Source: Microbispora triticiradicis | GTDB taxonomy: Bacteria > Actinomycetota > Actinomycetes > Streptosporangiales > Streptosporangiaceae | Direction of reading: 5' to 3' | Length of the DNA stretch: 64,000 nucleotides | Assembly: GCA_003260025.2 (NCBI GenBank) | Contig: QFZU02000174.1 | Coordinates: 1 to 64,000 of the forward strand | In this document: piece by piece, positions 17,336 to 25,178 of the stretch | Position numbering within the stretch: position 1 is the first letter of the stretch | How the letters are laid out: each line of letters starts with the position of its first letter | Position numbers and translations under genes: made by a program | Notes under the pieces: model-generated | Seen by the model: only the letters and a program-made list of their open reading frames with translations | Database searches by the model: none | What the model was told of the DNA's origin: nothing

Positions 17336-18421
17336 TCACGAGGCGTGCGCATCCGCAGGGGCGGCCCCTCCGCCGAACATCGTGACCGCGGTCTCCCGGC
17401 CTGTCGCCTGGTTCTCCGCGACGTAGGGCCGCAGTTCCTCCTCGTACGCGGCGAACGCGGTCGTGTGATCGCCGCCGGCCGAGGCGAGGGCGCGCGCCAG
17501 GGTCCGGGCACCGATCAGCGCTTGTGAGGTGCCCATGCCGCTGGTCGGCGCGGCGCAGTACCCCGCGTCGCCGACCAGCGCGACCCGGCCCGCCGACCAG
17601 TGGTCCAGATGGACCTGGCAGGTCGAGGAGAAATAGAAGTCGTCGGCCTCGCTCATCGCCTCCAGCAGCCGGGGCACCTCCCAGCCGCGCCCGGCGAAGG
17701 CGGCGCGCACCGCCTGCTCCTGCTCGTGCCGGGGCCGCCGGTCGAGCGCGGGAGAGGCGGTGGAGAAGGAGAGGCTGACCGTGAGCCGGTCGGCGTCGCC
17801 CGTGCTCAGCAGGAAGATCGCCCGGTCCGCGCCGTGCTGCAGTATCCCGCTCCGGCGGAGTCCGAGGTGGTTGACGGTGCTGAAGCCGGCACCGGAGAGG
17901 CCCAGGTGCCGCAGGGCGCCGGGGGGCGAGCCGAAGGCCAGCCGTCTGACCTTCGAGTGCACGCCGTCGGCGCCGAACACGAGGTCGAACTCGCGGGTGG
18001 CACCGCGTTCGAACTCGGCCGTGATCCCGGACTCGCGCTCGGTCAGCGCGCTGATCGAGTCGTCGAACACGTACGTCACGTCGCCCGCCGTGACGCGGTG
18101 CAGGATCCGGGTCAGCTTCCTCTTGGGCACCTCCAGCTCGCCGGCGAAGGCCTCGGCGGGCAGCCGCCCGATCTCGGTGCCCTCCTCGTCGACGAGGAGG
18201 GTGCCGCTCATCCTGGTGTCGTGTTCGCGGAGCTCGGACAGGATGCCCATCTCGTCGAGAACCTCGAACGCCGCGCCCCGGAAGTCCACGGCGTACCCGC
18301 TGTCGCGGAGGTCCGGTGCGCGCTCGACCACGGTCACCTCGTAGCCGTCGCGCCGCAGGAAATAGGCGAGGGCGGGTCCGGCCACGCTCGCTCCGGAGAT
18401 CAGAACCTTCGTCGCTGTCAT
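17336..18421 (-). CDS. PHBH-fold FAD-dependent monooxygenase
   Basis: This 361-residue class A flavin monooxygenase has the FAD dinucleotide motif VLISGASVAGPALAYFL, VVERAPDLRDSGYAVDFRG, the FGADGVHSKVRR segment, and the second FAD motif RVALVGDAGYCAAPTSGMGTSQAL. It resembles TetX/RebC-like hydroxylases that act on aromatic or polyketide compounds, including some resistance enzymes. Substrate unknown. The ATG at 18421 is only a few bases after a likely -10, so the mRNA may be nearly leaderless. It is divergent from the TetR gene at 18506 across a triple repeat, so it is probably induced when that repressor binds a ligand. Confidence 0.9.
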   Translation of the reverse strand: MTATKVLISGASVAGPALAYFLRRDGYEVTVVERAPDLRDSGYAVDFRGAAFEVLDEMGILSELREHDTRMSGTLLVDEEGTEIGRLPAEAFAGELEVPKRKLTRILHRVTAGDVTYVFDDSISALTERESGITAEFERGATREFDLVFGADGVHSKVRRLAFGSPPGALRHLGLSGAGFSTVNHLGLRRSGILQHGADRAIFLLSTGDADRLTVSLSFSTASPALDRRPRHEQEQAVRAAFAGRGWEVPRLLEAMSEADDFYFSSTCQVHLDHWSAGRVALVGDAGYCAAPTSGMGTSQALIGARTLARALASAGGDHTTAFAAYEEELRPYVAENQATGRETAVTMFGGGAAPADAHAS

Positions 18422-18445
18422 GGCACGACCGTAGCCGGGTCTTGT

Positions 18446-18479
18446 CCATTTGGTCAAACCATTTGGATAAGCCAAATGG
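18446..18479. promoter_or_regulatory. Triple-repeat TetR operator
   Basis: CCATTTGG occurs at 18446-18453 and 18459-18466, and its reverse complement CCAAATGG at 18472-18479. All three units are spaced 13 bases apart, so a direct repeat and a perfect inverted repeat share the middle unit. The block sits in the 84-base gap between the monooxygenase and TetR genes. A minus-strand TTGACC element lies inside it. Very likely the binding site of the adjacent TetR. Confidence 0.7.
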
Positions 18480-18505
18480 GCAATCGATCCCGTATGCTGC
18501 TCGGC

Positions 18506-18997
18506 ATGGGAAACCGAGAGGATCTGCTGGCCGGCGCCAAGCGGTGCCTTGTCGAACGCGGCTGGGCGCACACGACGGTCCGGGACATCGCCTCGGCCGC
18601 CGGAGTCAGTCACGCCGCCATCGGCTACCACTTCGGCTCCAAGGACGCCCTGCTCACGCAGGCTCTGGTGGAGGCGGTCGACGAGCTCTCCGAGGAGCTG
18701 GCCTCTCGCACTCCGTCCGACAGGCCCGAACAGCGCTGGCAGGCGCTGATCGACAGCTTCACCACGCACCGTGCGCTGTGGGTGGCCCAGCTCGAGGCCG
18801 CGGTGCGGGCCGAGCGGTCACCGGAGGTACGCGAACACCTCGCCAGGGGGCAGCGGGAAGGACGCGAGGGGCTCGGCGGATCGGTGCCGCTCGCCCTGTT
18901 GAGCGGTCTGATGCTGCAGTGGCTGGTGGATCCGGATCACGCGCCCGGCGGCGCGGAGGTGATCGCCGGGCTTCGCTCGCTCGCCACTCAGCTCTGA
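18506..18997 (+). CDS. TetR-family repressor
   Basis: This 163-residue regulator has the N-terminal helix-turn-helix (LAGAKRCLVERGWAHTTVRDIASAAGVSHAAIGYHFGSKDALL) and a short C-terminal ligand domain. It is divergent from the flavin monooxygenase and very likely represses it through the triple repeat. An in-frame ATG at 18494 would add four residues; neither start has a strong Shine-Dalgarno. The protein is at the short end for the family but has both domains. Confidence 0.9.
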   Translation: MGNREDLLAGAKRCLVERGWAHTTVRDIASAAGVSHAAIGYHFGSKDALLTQALVEAVDELSEELASRTPSDRPEQRWQALIDSFTTHRALWVAQLEAAVRAERSPEVREHLARGQREGREGLGGSVPLALLSGLMLQWLVDPDHAPGGAEVIAGLRSLATQL

Positions 18998-19098
18998 AGG
19001 GCTCCGGGCGCCTGACGCGGCGCCACGGGGCGCGCGGCCCGGCGGGCGGGAACGCGATGCGTGGGTCCGCGCGGCGGGCGGGTGGCGTGGAGTGTGGG

Positions 19099-19956
19099 TC
19101 AGCGCGGCTGGTGGAGGGTGTAGTCGTCGAGGGCGCGGACGATCAGCGCCCTCGCGTCGTCCCTGAAGGCCGCCGCCTCCCAGAACTCCTCGAACGCCCG
19201 GGCGTAGAAATCCACCTCGCCGGCGTCGCGCAGCAGCAGGTCCCTGGTGCCGGTGGCCACCCCCACCAGGGCGTTGTCGTAGATCCAGAACGAGTTCGTC
19301 AGCGCGGACGGCAGCGGCGCCTCGAACGGCAGCAGGCCGAACTCCACGTTCGGCAGCGTCGTCACCGCGATCAGCCGGTCGAGCTGGCCGCGCATCACGT
19401 CGGGCGGCGCCAGCCGGTAGCGCAGCACCGACTCGGGCATGACGAACCGGAACCGCCGCGCCGGGTCGTACAGGATCTCCTGACGCCGCATGCGGACCCG
19501 GATCGCGTCGTCCACGTCGGCGGTCGACTTGTACAGCCGCCTGAGCTTCCCGAAGACGTGCCGGGCGTACTCGGTGGTCTGCAGCAGCCCGATCACCGCC
19601 CCGGGCTCGAAGGCCCGGAACAGGAGGGTGCGCGTCTCCAGGTCGCGGATGTCCTCCTGCAGGGCGGCCAGGCCGTTCCGGTGCCGCTGCCGCCAGGAGT
19701 CCTGCCGCTCCTGGAGCCCGGCCACCTGCCTGACCAGCGCGTCGATCGTCTGCGGGTCGGCCTCCACGGCCTTCCCCCACGCGGCCACGTCGTCCTCGGA
19801 GGCGGTCTGGCGGGCGTTCTCGATGCGCGAGACCTTCGACGGCTGCCAGTGGAGCCGCTCGGCGAGGTCCTTCCCGGACAGGCGGGCGTTCTCCCGCAGC
19901 CGGCGCAGCCGGACCCCCAGGTCCATGCGGGCTTGATGGAAACCGCTCACTTCCAC
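19099..19956 (-). CDS. XRE-family regulator with DUF5753 ligand domain
   Basis: This 285-residue protein has an N-terminal XRE helix-turn-helix (LGVRLRRLRENARLSGKDLAERLHWQPSKVSRIENAR) and a C-terminal DUF5753 domain (FRAFEPGAVIGLLQTTEYARHVF, NVEFGLLPFEA). Actinomycetes carry many of these; most pair with a small DUF397 protein. No DUF397 gene is seen next to it, so this copy is an orphan or its partner is elsewhere. Convergent with the TetR gene and possibly upstream of nothing else. Confidence 0.9.
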   Translation of the reverse strand: MEVSGFHQARMDLGVRLRRLRENARLSGKDLAERLHWQPSKVSRIENARQTASEDDVAAWGKAVEADPQTIDALVRQVAGLQERQDSWRQRHRNGLAALQEDIRDLETRTLLFRAFEPGAVIGLLQTTEYARHVFGKLRRLYKSTADVDDAIRVRMRRQEILYDPARRFRFVMPESVLRYRLAPPDVMRGQLDRLIAVTTLPNVEFGLLPFEAPLPSALTNSFWIYDNALVGVATGTRDLLLRDAGEVDFYARAFEEFWEAAAFRDDARALIVRALDDYTLHQPR

Positions 19957-20016
19957 CTCCGCATGCGGGCGGTCCTGCGATTGCGCAATCCTAGTGCGGG
20001 AGCGGCACGAGGCAGT

Positions 20017-21783
20017 TCAGGGCGGGACCGGCACGCGGACCGCGCGCAGGCGTTCCCCGAGCGCCTTGGCCTGCGCGTCGAGGAGCGGGCTCGCGGCCAC
20101 GCCCCTGCCCAGCAGGCCGTGGATCACGAAGTTGAGCGCGTGCAGGTTGGGCAGCGCGAACCGCTCCACCGGCAGCCCGCCGATCTCCGGCAGCAGTTCC
20201 CTGAGCCGCTCCACGGTCAGGAACGCCGCGAGCCACGGGTAGCGGGCGGGGTCGCGCACCCAGACGCCGAGATTGGCGTCACCGCCCTTGTCGCCCGACC
20301 GCGCGCCCACGACCCGGCCCAGCGGCCGGACCGGCCCGGCCGTGAGATCACCCGCGTACGGCGGTGCCGCCTGGTGATCCGTGACGCCGCCGGTCGGGCC
20401 GTACGCGTCAGGGGAGACCAGCGGCCCGGGCGGCGCGTACGGCACCTCGATGCGGACCCCGCCGACGGTCACGACCGGGAGCACGGCACGGGCGTCGACC
20501 GAGGAAGGCCAGTAGACGCCGTAGGGGGAGGCGTCGGCGGGCGGCGTCAGCCCGAAGAAGCCGGGGTAGCTCGCCAGGCCGGTCTCCACCACCGCCGAGG
20601 AGAACGCCCGTCCCGCCTTGCGGGCGTCGGAGTCCATGACCGTGATCCGCAGCAACGCGGTCCCACCTGTGTCCGCGGCCGTGCCCGGCTCGTACGCGTG
20701 CGGGCCGAGGGGGGTCAACTCCACGTGGACCTGGTCGAAGGAGTCCCGGGGCACGCGGGCCCAGATCGCCTCCTGCGCGGCCTGGGCCTTCGCGGCGATG
20801 TCGAGGCCGGTCAGCACCAGCGTCATCGTGTTGCGGTAGCCGCCGACGTAGGTGACCGCCACCTTCAGCGTCTCCGGCGGGGCCTCACCGCGTACGCCCG
20901 TGATCCTGACCCGGTCGGGCCCCTCCTGCTCCAGGTGGACGGTGTCGAACCGGGCCGTCACGTCGGGGCCGAGGTAGCGGGGCGAGGCGATCTCGTAGAG
21001 CAGTTGCGCGGTCACGGTGCCGGTCGAGACCAGCCCGCCGGTGCCCGGGTGCTTGGTGATGACGCTCGACCCGTCCGCGTACACCTCGGCGATGGGGAAG
21101 CCGCAGTCGGGGAGGCCGGGCACCTCCTCGAAGAAGGCGTAGTTGCCGCCGGTCGCCTGGCAGCCGCACTCGATGACGTGCCCGGCGACGACGGAACCGG
21201 CCAGCGGGCCGAGGTCGCCGGGCCGCCAGCCGAACCACCACATGCCGGGCCCGGTGACCAGCGCCGCGTCGGTGACCCGCCCGGTGACGACGACGTCGGC
21301 GCCGTGCTCCAGCGCCACCGCGATCGGCCGTCCGCCCAGGTAGGCGTTCGCGGTCAGCGGAGTCTCCCGCAGGATCTCGCCGGTGCCGGCGTTGACCGGC
21401 GGCCCGGCGAGCGGCATGAGATCGTCGCCGGTGACGTGGGCGACGCTCGCGCGCAGCCCCAGCCGGTCGGCCAGGGCGGACACCGCCTCCGCGCAGCCGG
21501 CCGGATCGAGGCCGCCCGCGTTGGAGACCACCCTGATGCCCCGGTCGAGGCAGGTGCCGAGGACCTGCTCCATCTGGGTGAGGAAGGTGCGGGCGTAGCC
21601 GGGGCGACCCTTGAGCCGGTTGCCGGCGAGGATCGACATGGTGAGCTCGGCGAGCCAGTCGCCGGTCAGGACGTCGATCGGCCCGCCCTCGACCATCTCC
21701 CGCGCCGCCGAGAGCCGGTCGCCGTAGAAGCCGCCGCAGTTAGCGATCCGCAGCGGTCCCGGTCGCCCGGCCCCGGCCGTCAT
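20017..21783 (-). CDS. atuA: AtuA-family protein (DUF1446), acyclic terpene utilisation
   Basis: This 588-residue protein matches the AtuA/DUF1446 family from end to end. It has LRIANCGGFYGDRLSAAREM, DVLTGDWLAELTMSIL, NAGGLDPAGC and VTGRVTDAALVTGPG, plus the C-terminal block VGARSGDKGGDANLGVWV that defines the second family domain. AtuA proteins accompany geranyl-CoA or methylcrotonyl-like carboxylases. Their exact reaction is not settled; a hydratase or transferase role has been proposed. It is the last gene of the operon and starts by ATGA overlap with the enoyl-CoA hydratase. Confidence 0.88.
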   Translation of the reverse strand: MTAGAGRPGPLRIANCGGFYGDRLSAAREMVEGGPIDVLTGDWLAELTMSILAGNRLKGRPGYARTFLTQMEQVLGTCLDRGIRVVSNAGGLDPAGCAEAVSALADRLGLRASVAHVTGDDLMPLAGPPVNAGTGEILRETPLTANAYLGGRPIAVALEHGADVVVTGRVTDAALVTGPGMWWFGWRPGDLGPLAGSVVAGHVIECGCQATGGNYAFFEEVPGLPDCGFPIAEVYADGSSVITKHPGTGGLVSTGTVTAQLLYEIASPRYLGPDVTARFDTVHLEQEGPDRVRITGVRGEAPPETLKVAVTYVGGYRNTMTLVLTGLDIAAKAQAAQEAIWARVPRDSFDQVHVELTPLGPHAYEPGTAADTGGTALLRITVMDSDARKAGRAFSSAVVETGLASYPGFFGLTPPADASPYGVYWPSSVDARAVLPVVTVGGVRIEVPYAPPGPLVSPDAYGPTGGVTDHQAAPPYAGDLTAGPVRPLGRVVGARSGDKGGDANLGVWVRDPARYPWLAAFLTVERLRELLPEIGGLPVERFALPNLHALNFVIHGLLGRGVAASPLLDAQAKALGERLRAVRVPVPP

Positions 21784-22721
21784 CGCGCGGCTTCCGCGCC
21801 CGCGATATCGGAGGGGACCCAGGCGGCGGGGCGTTTCTCGGCGAAGGCCCGGATGCCCTCCCGCCCCTCCTCCGAGGTGAACCGCTCGGCCGACAGCGCG
21901 GCCATCTCCCGCAGGCCCTCCTCGATCGGCATCAGCGGCACCTCGCGGACGAGCCGCTTGGTGATCGCCAGCGCCTCGGGGCCTCCGCGCAGCAGCATGC
22001 CCGTGTAGTGCGCCACCGTCGCGTCGAGGTCCTCCTCGGGTACGGCCCGGGTGAGCAGCCCGATCTCCACCGCGCGCGCGGCGGTGAAGACCTCGCCGGT
22101 GAGGAGGTACTCGGCCGCGGCCCGGGGCTCCAGGCGGCGCAGGCAGGTGGCCGCGATCATCGCGGGGACCACCCCGAGCCGCACCTCGGTGAACGCGAAC
22201 GACGCGCTCGCCGGGGCGATCGCGAAGTCGCACGCCGCCACCAGGCCGAGGCCGCCCGCCCTGGCCGTGCCGTTGAGGCGGCACACGACCGGCTTCGGGC
22301 TCTCCCAGATCCGCAGCATGACGCCGGGGAACGACGTGGTCACCGGCGCCCCGCCCGCGCGCTGCTCCTTCAGGTCCGCCCCGGCGCAGAACACCGGCCC
22401 GGCGCCGGTCAGCACGATCACCCGTACGGCGGGCTCGTCCAGCGCCCGGGACAGGGCCTCGTCGAGCTGCGCGAGCAGCCGGGACGACAGGGCGTTGCGG
22501 TTGTGCGGCGAGTCGAGCGTGATCGTGGCCACGCCACCCGCCTGCTCCCACCGCACGAGATCCCCCGGCGCCCCCGCACTCGCCGACGCCCCTGCCGACG
22601 ACTCCGTGCTCGCGGGGGCCGCCGCATCCGCTGTCGCCTCCATCCCCTCCGGGGGCCGCGCGCCCGTGGGCGCACCCGCTGCGATCTGCGGGTGTCGCGA
22701 CGGCTCGCCGGTCGCGTTCAT
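21780..22721 (-). CDS. Enoyl-CoA hydratase/isomerase family protein
   Basis: This 313-residue crotonase-fold protein has the oxyanion-hole segments VFCAGADLKEQRAGG and GTARAGGLGLVAACDFAIA. EVRLGVVPAMIA follows. In this operon it may hydrate the carboxylated enoyl-CoA (like AtuE or LiuC). Residues 1-52 are an Ala/Ser/Pro-rich extension that precedes the normal crotonase start near LVRWEQAGG. The true start could be an internal codon, but the ATG at 22721 overlaps the upstream stop as ATGA. The extension adjoins an equally low-complexity tail on the upstream protein. Confidence 0.85.
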   Translation of the reverse strand: MNATGEPSRHPQIAAGAPTGARPPEGMEATADAAAPASTESSAGASASAGAPGDLVRWEQAGGVATITLDSPHNRNALSSRLLAQLDEALSRALDEPAVRVIVLTGAGPVFCAGADLKEQRAGGAPVTTSFPGVMLRIWESPKPVVCRLNGTARAGGLGLVAACDFAIAPASASFAFTEVRLGVVPAMIAATCLRRLEPRAAAEYLLTGEVFTAARAVEIGLLTRAVPEEDLDATVAHYTGMLLRGGPEALAITKRLVREVPLMPIEEGLREMAALSAERFTSEEGREGIRAFAEKRPAAWVPSDIAGAEAAR

Positions 22722-25144
22722 CGCTGCTCCGCCTCCCCCCGTGGAGCCACGCCAGGATCTGAGCCCGAGTCCGGGCCGGGAGCCACGACCGCACCGCCAC
22801 CCGCGGCCGTGCCCGGGTCCACGCCCGGAACCGTGCCGCTCAGAGCCGCGCCGCTCGGAGCCGTGCCCGAGTTCGCGCTTGGGTCCGCGACCGGAGCCGC
22901 GCCGCTCGGAGCCGTGCCCGTGCCCGTGCCCGGCTCCGGGCCGCCGGCGTCCGGCGGGAGGTCGCCCCACGTGTCCGTCTGGGCGTTCTCCCCGGTGCCG
23001 TCGCGGCCCGCCGCCAGGCCGCCCGCCGGGTCGGTGGCGGCCACAGGTGTCTGGCCGGGGGCCGGGGCGCCCGTAGTGTCCGCAAATGCATCCCACGGCT
23101 CGACGCCGGCCGAGTTGTGATCCTCGTTGCGGGCCTCGGCGGGGGCTCCCTCGCGGGCCTCGACATCGGGCCTGGTCTCGGGGCTGACATCGGGCTTGGT
23201 CTCGGGTGCGGGTTCGATGTCGGCGAGGGGCACGCCCGCCTCGACCCGCGCGCCGGGCACCACGTGCAGGGCGGCCACGGTGCCGGAGGCGGGGGCCACG
23301 ATCAGGTGCTCCATCTTCATCGCCTCCAGCACGACCACCGGCTGCCCGGCCTCGACCACGTCGCCGGGCTTCACCTCGACACGCAGGACCGTACCCGGCA
23401 TCGGGGCGGGCAGTGCTCCCGGCGACACCCGCGCCGCGGGCTCGGGCAGCCGCTCCACCGGGGTGAGCCGGACCGGCCCGAGAGACGAGTCGACGTGCAC
23501 CACGCCCGGATAGACCGCCACCTCGAACGCGTGCCGCAGGCCTCCCGTCTCCAGCACCACCCGGCCGGGGTCGGCGGACACCAGGGCGACGTCCTCGAAG
23601 CCCTCGGCCCGCAGCCCGTCCCTGCTCAGCCGGTAGGTGATCTCCAGGCGGCCGCCGTCCTCCGTGTCGTACGCCGTGCGCCGGGGCTGGGAGGGCACGT
23701 TGCGCCAGCCGCTCGGCAATCCGCCGAGCACCCCGTCGCGCCGCGCTTCCGCCCGGTTCGCCGCCGCCCCGGCGAGCGCCGCCGCGAGGGCCGACAGCCG
23801 TACGGCCCCGGGCCCGGCGAGCGACGCCGGAACGGGCCGCCGGTCGAGGAACCCGGTGTCGAGCGCGCCGGACAGGAAGTCCGGATGCCGCAGCACGCCC
23901 ACGAGGATGTCGCGGTTGGTCGTCAGCCCGTGGATGCGGGCCCGCGCGAGCGCGTGCGCCAGCCGCCGGGCCGCCTCCGCCCGGTCCCCGCCGTACGAGA
24001 CGACCTTGGCGAGCATCGGGTCGTAGTGGACGCCCACCTCGCCGCCGGAGACCACGCCGGAGTCGAGCCGCAGCCGGGCGCCGAGGCCGAACTCCCCGTC
24101 CACGCCGGGGATCTCGAAGCGGTGCAGCACGCCGCTCTGGGGGCGTCCCTCGGCGTCCTCCGCGTACAGGCGGGCCTCGATCGCGTGGCCCACCGGGCTC
24201 GGCGGCAGCGCGGCGAGCCGCGCGCCCTCGGCCACCTCGATCTGCAGCCGGACCAGGTCGACCCCGTAGACGCACTCGGTCACCGGGTGCTCCACCTGCA
24301 GGCGGGTGTTCATCTCCAGGAAGAAGAAGCCCTCGTCCGACACGAGGAACTCGACGGTGCCCGCGCCGGTGTAGCCGATCGCGCGGGCGGCCCGGATCGC
24401 GGCGTCGCTCAGCTCCCGGCGCAGTTCGGGGGTGACGGCGGGGGAGGGGGCCTCCTCGATCACCTTCTGGTGACGGCGCTGGATGGAGCACTCCCGCTCG
24501 CCGAGGGCCCAGACCGTGCCGTGCTCGTCGGCGAGGATCTGCACCTCGATGTGGCGGGCGCCCTCCTGCAGCGGCTCGGCGAACAGCGTGCCGTCGCCGA
24601 AGGCCGACAGGGCCTCGCGGCGGGCCGACGCGACCGCCTCGGCGAGCCCGGCCTGGTCGCGCACCACCCGCATGCCCCGCCCGCCGCCGCCCGCCGACGC
24701 CTTGACCAGCACGGGAAACGTGAGCTGAGGCGGGGCGTCCGGGGACAGCGGGATGGTCGGCAGGACCGGCACCCCGGCCTCGGCCATCAGCGCCTTGGCC
24801 TCGATCTTCGTGCCCATCGCGGCGACGGCCTCGGGTGACGGGCCGATCCAGGTCAGACCGGCGTCGAGCACGGCGCGGGCGAAGCCGGCGTGCTCGGACA
24901 GGAAGCCGTACCCGGGATGCACCGCGTCGGCCCCCGAGCGGCGGGCCGCCTCGATCACGCGGTCCGGGTCGAGGTACGCCAGCGGGGCGCCGAGCCGTAC
25001 GGCCTGGTCGGCCTCGGCCACGTGCGGCGCGTCCGCGTCGGCGTCGGAGAAGACCGCGACGGTCTCCACACCCAGCTCACGGCAGGTGCGGAACACCCTG
25101 CGGGCGATCTCCCCGCGGTTCGCCACCAGCAGCCGCCCGATCAT
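22718..25144 (-). CDS. Biotin-dependent carboxylase alpha subunit (biotin carboxylase plus BCCP)
   Basis: This 808-residue subunit carries an N-terminal biotin carboxylase (RLLVANRGEIARRVFRTC, ATP loop ASAGGGGRGMRVV, EMNTRLQVEHPVTE) and a BCCP domain with biotinylated Lys610 in EAMKMEH. It uses ATP and bicarbonate to carboxylate biotin for the partner carboxyltransferase. With AtuA and hydratase neighbours, an acyl-CoA of the geranyl-, methylcrotonyl- or a related branched enoyl-CoA type is likely. Residues from about 650 to 808 form an unusual Pro/Ala/Gly/Asp-rich tail after the BCCP domain, where most relatives stop. Starts 34 bases after the carboxyltransferase. Confidence 0.93.
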   Translation of the reverse strand: MIGRLLVANRGEIARRVFRTCRELGVETVAVFSDADADAPHVAEADQAVRLGAPLAYLDPDRVIEAARRSGADAVHPGYGFLSEHAGFARAVLDAGLTWIGPSPEAVAAMGTKIEAKALMAEAGVPVLPTIPLSPDAPPQLTFPVLVKASAGGGGRGMRVVRDQAGLAEAVASARREALSAFGDGTLFAEPLQEGARHIEVQILADEHGTVWALGERECSIQRRHQKVIEEAPSPAVTPELRRELSDAAIRAARAIGYTGAGTVEFLVSDEGFFFLEMNTRLQVEHPVTECVYGVDLVRLQIEVAEGARLAALPPSPVGHAIEARLYAEDAEGRPQSGVLHRFEIPGVDGEFGLGARLRLDSGVVSGGEVGVHYDPMLAKVVSYGGDRAEAARRLAHALARARIHGLTTNRDILVGVLRHPDFLSGALDTGFLDRRPVPASLAGPGAVRLSALAAALAGAAANRAEARRDGVLGGLPSGWRNVPSQPRRTAYDTEDGGRLEITYRLSRDGLRAEGFEDVALVSADPGRVVLETGGLRHAFEVAVYPGVVHVDSSLGPVRLTPVERLPEPAARVSPGALPAPMPGTVLRVEVKPGDVVEAGQPVVVLEAMKMEHLIVAPASGTVAALHVVPGARVEAGVPLADIEPAPETKPDVSPETRPDVEAREGAPAEARNEDHNSAGVEPWDAFADTTGAPAPGQTPVAATDPAGGLAAGRDGTGENAQTDTWGDLPPDAGGPEPGTGTGTAPSGAAPVADPSANSGTAPSGAALSGTVPGVDPGTAAGGGAVVAPGPDSGSDPGVAPRGEAEQR

Positions 25145-25178
25145 GACCCACCCCCATGGAAGCCGAAGAGCATGCCCG

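Noticed and set aside
18316..22008. 1230-residue plus-strand frame covering TetR, XRE and AtuA region
   Set aside because: It crosses several genes with good motifs on both strands.
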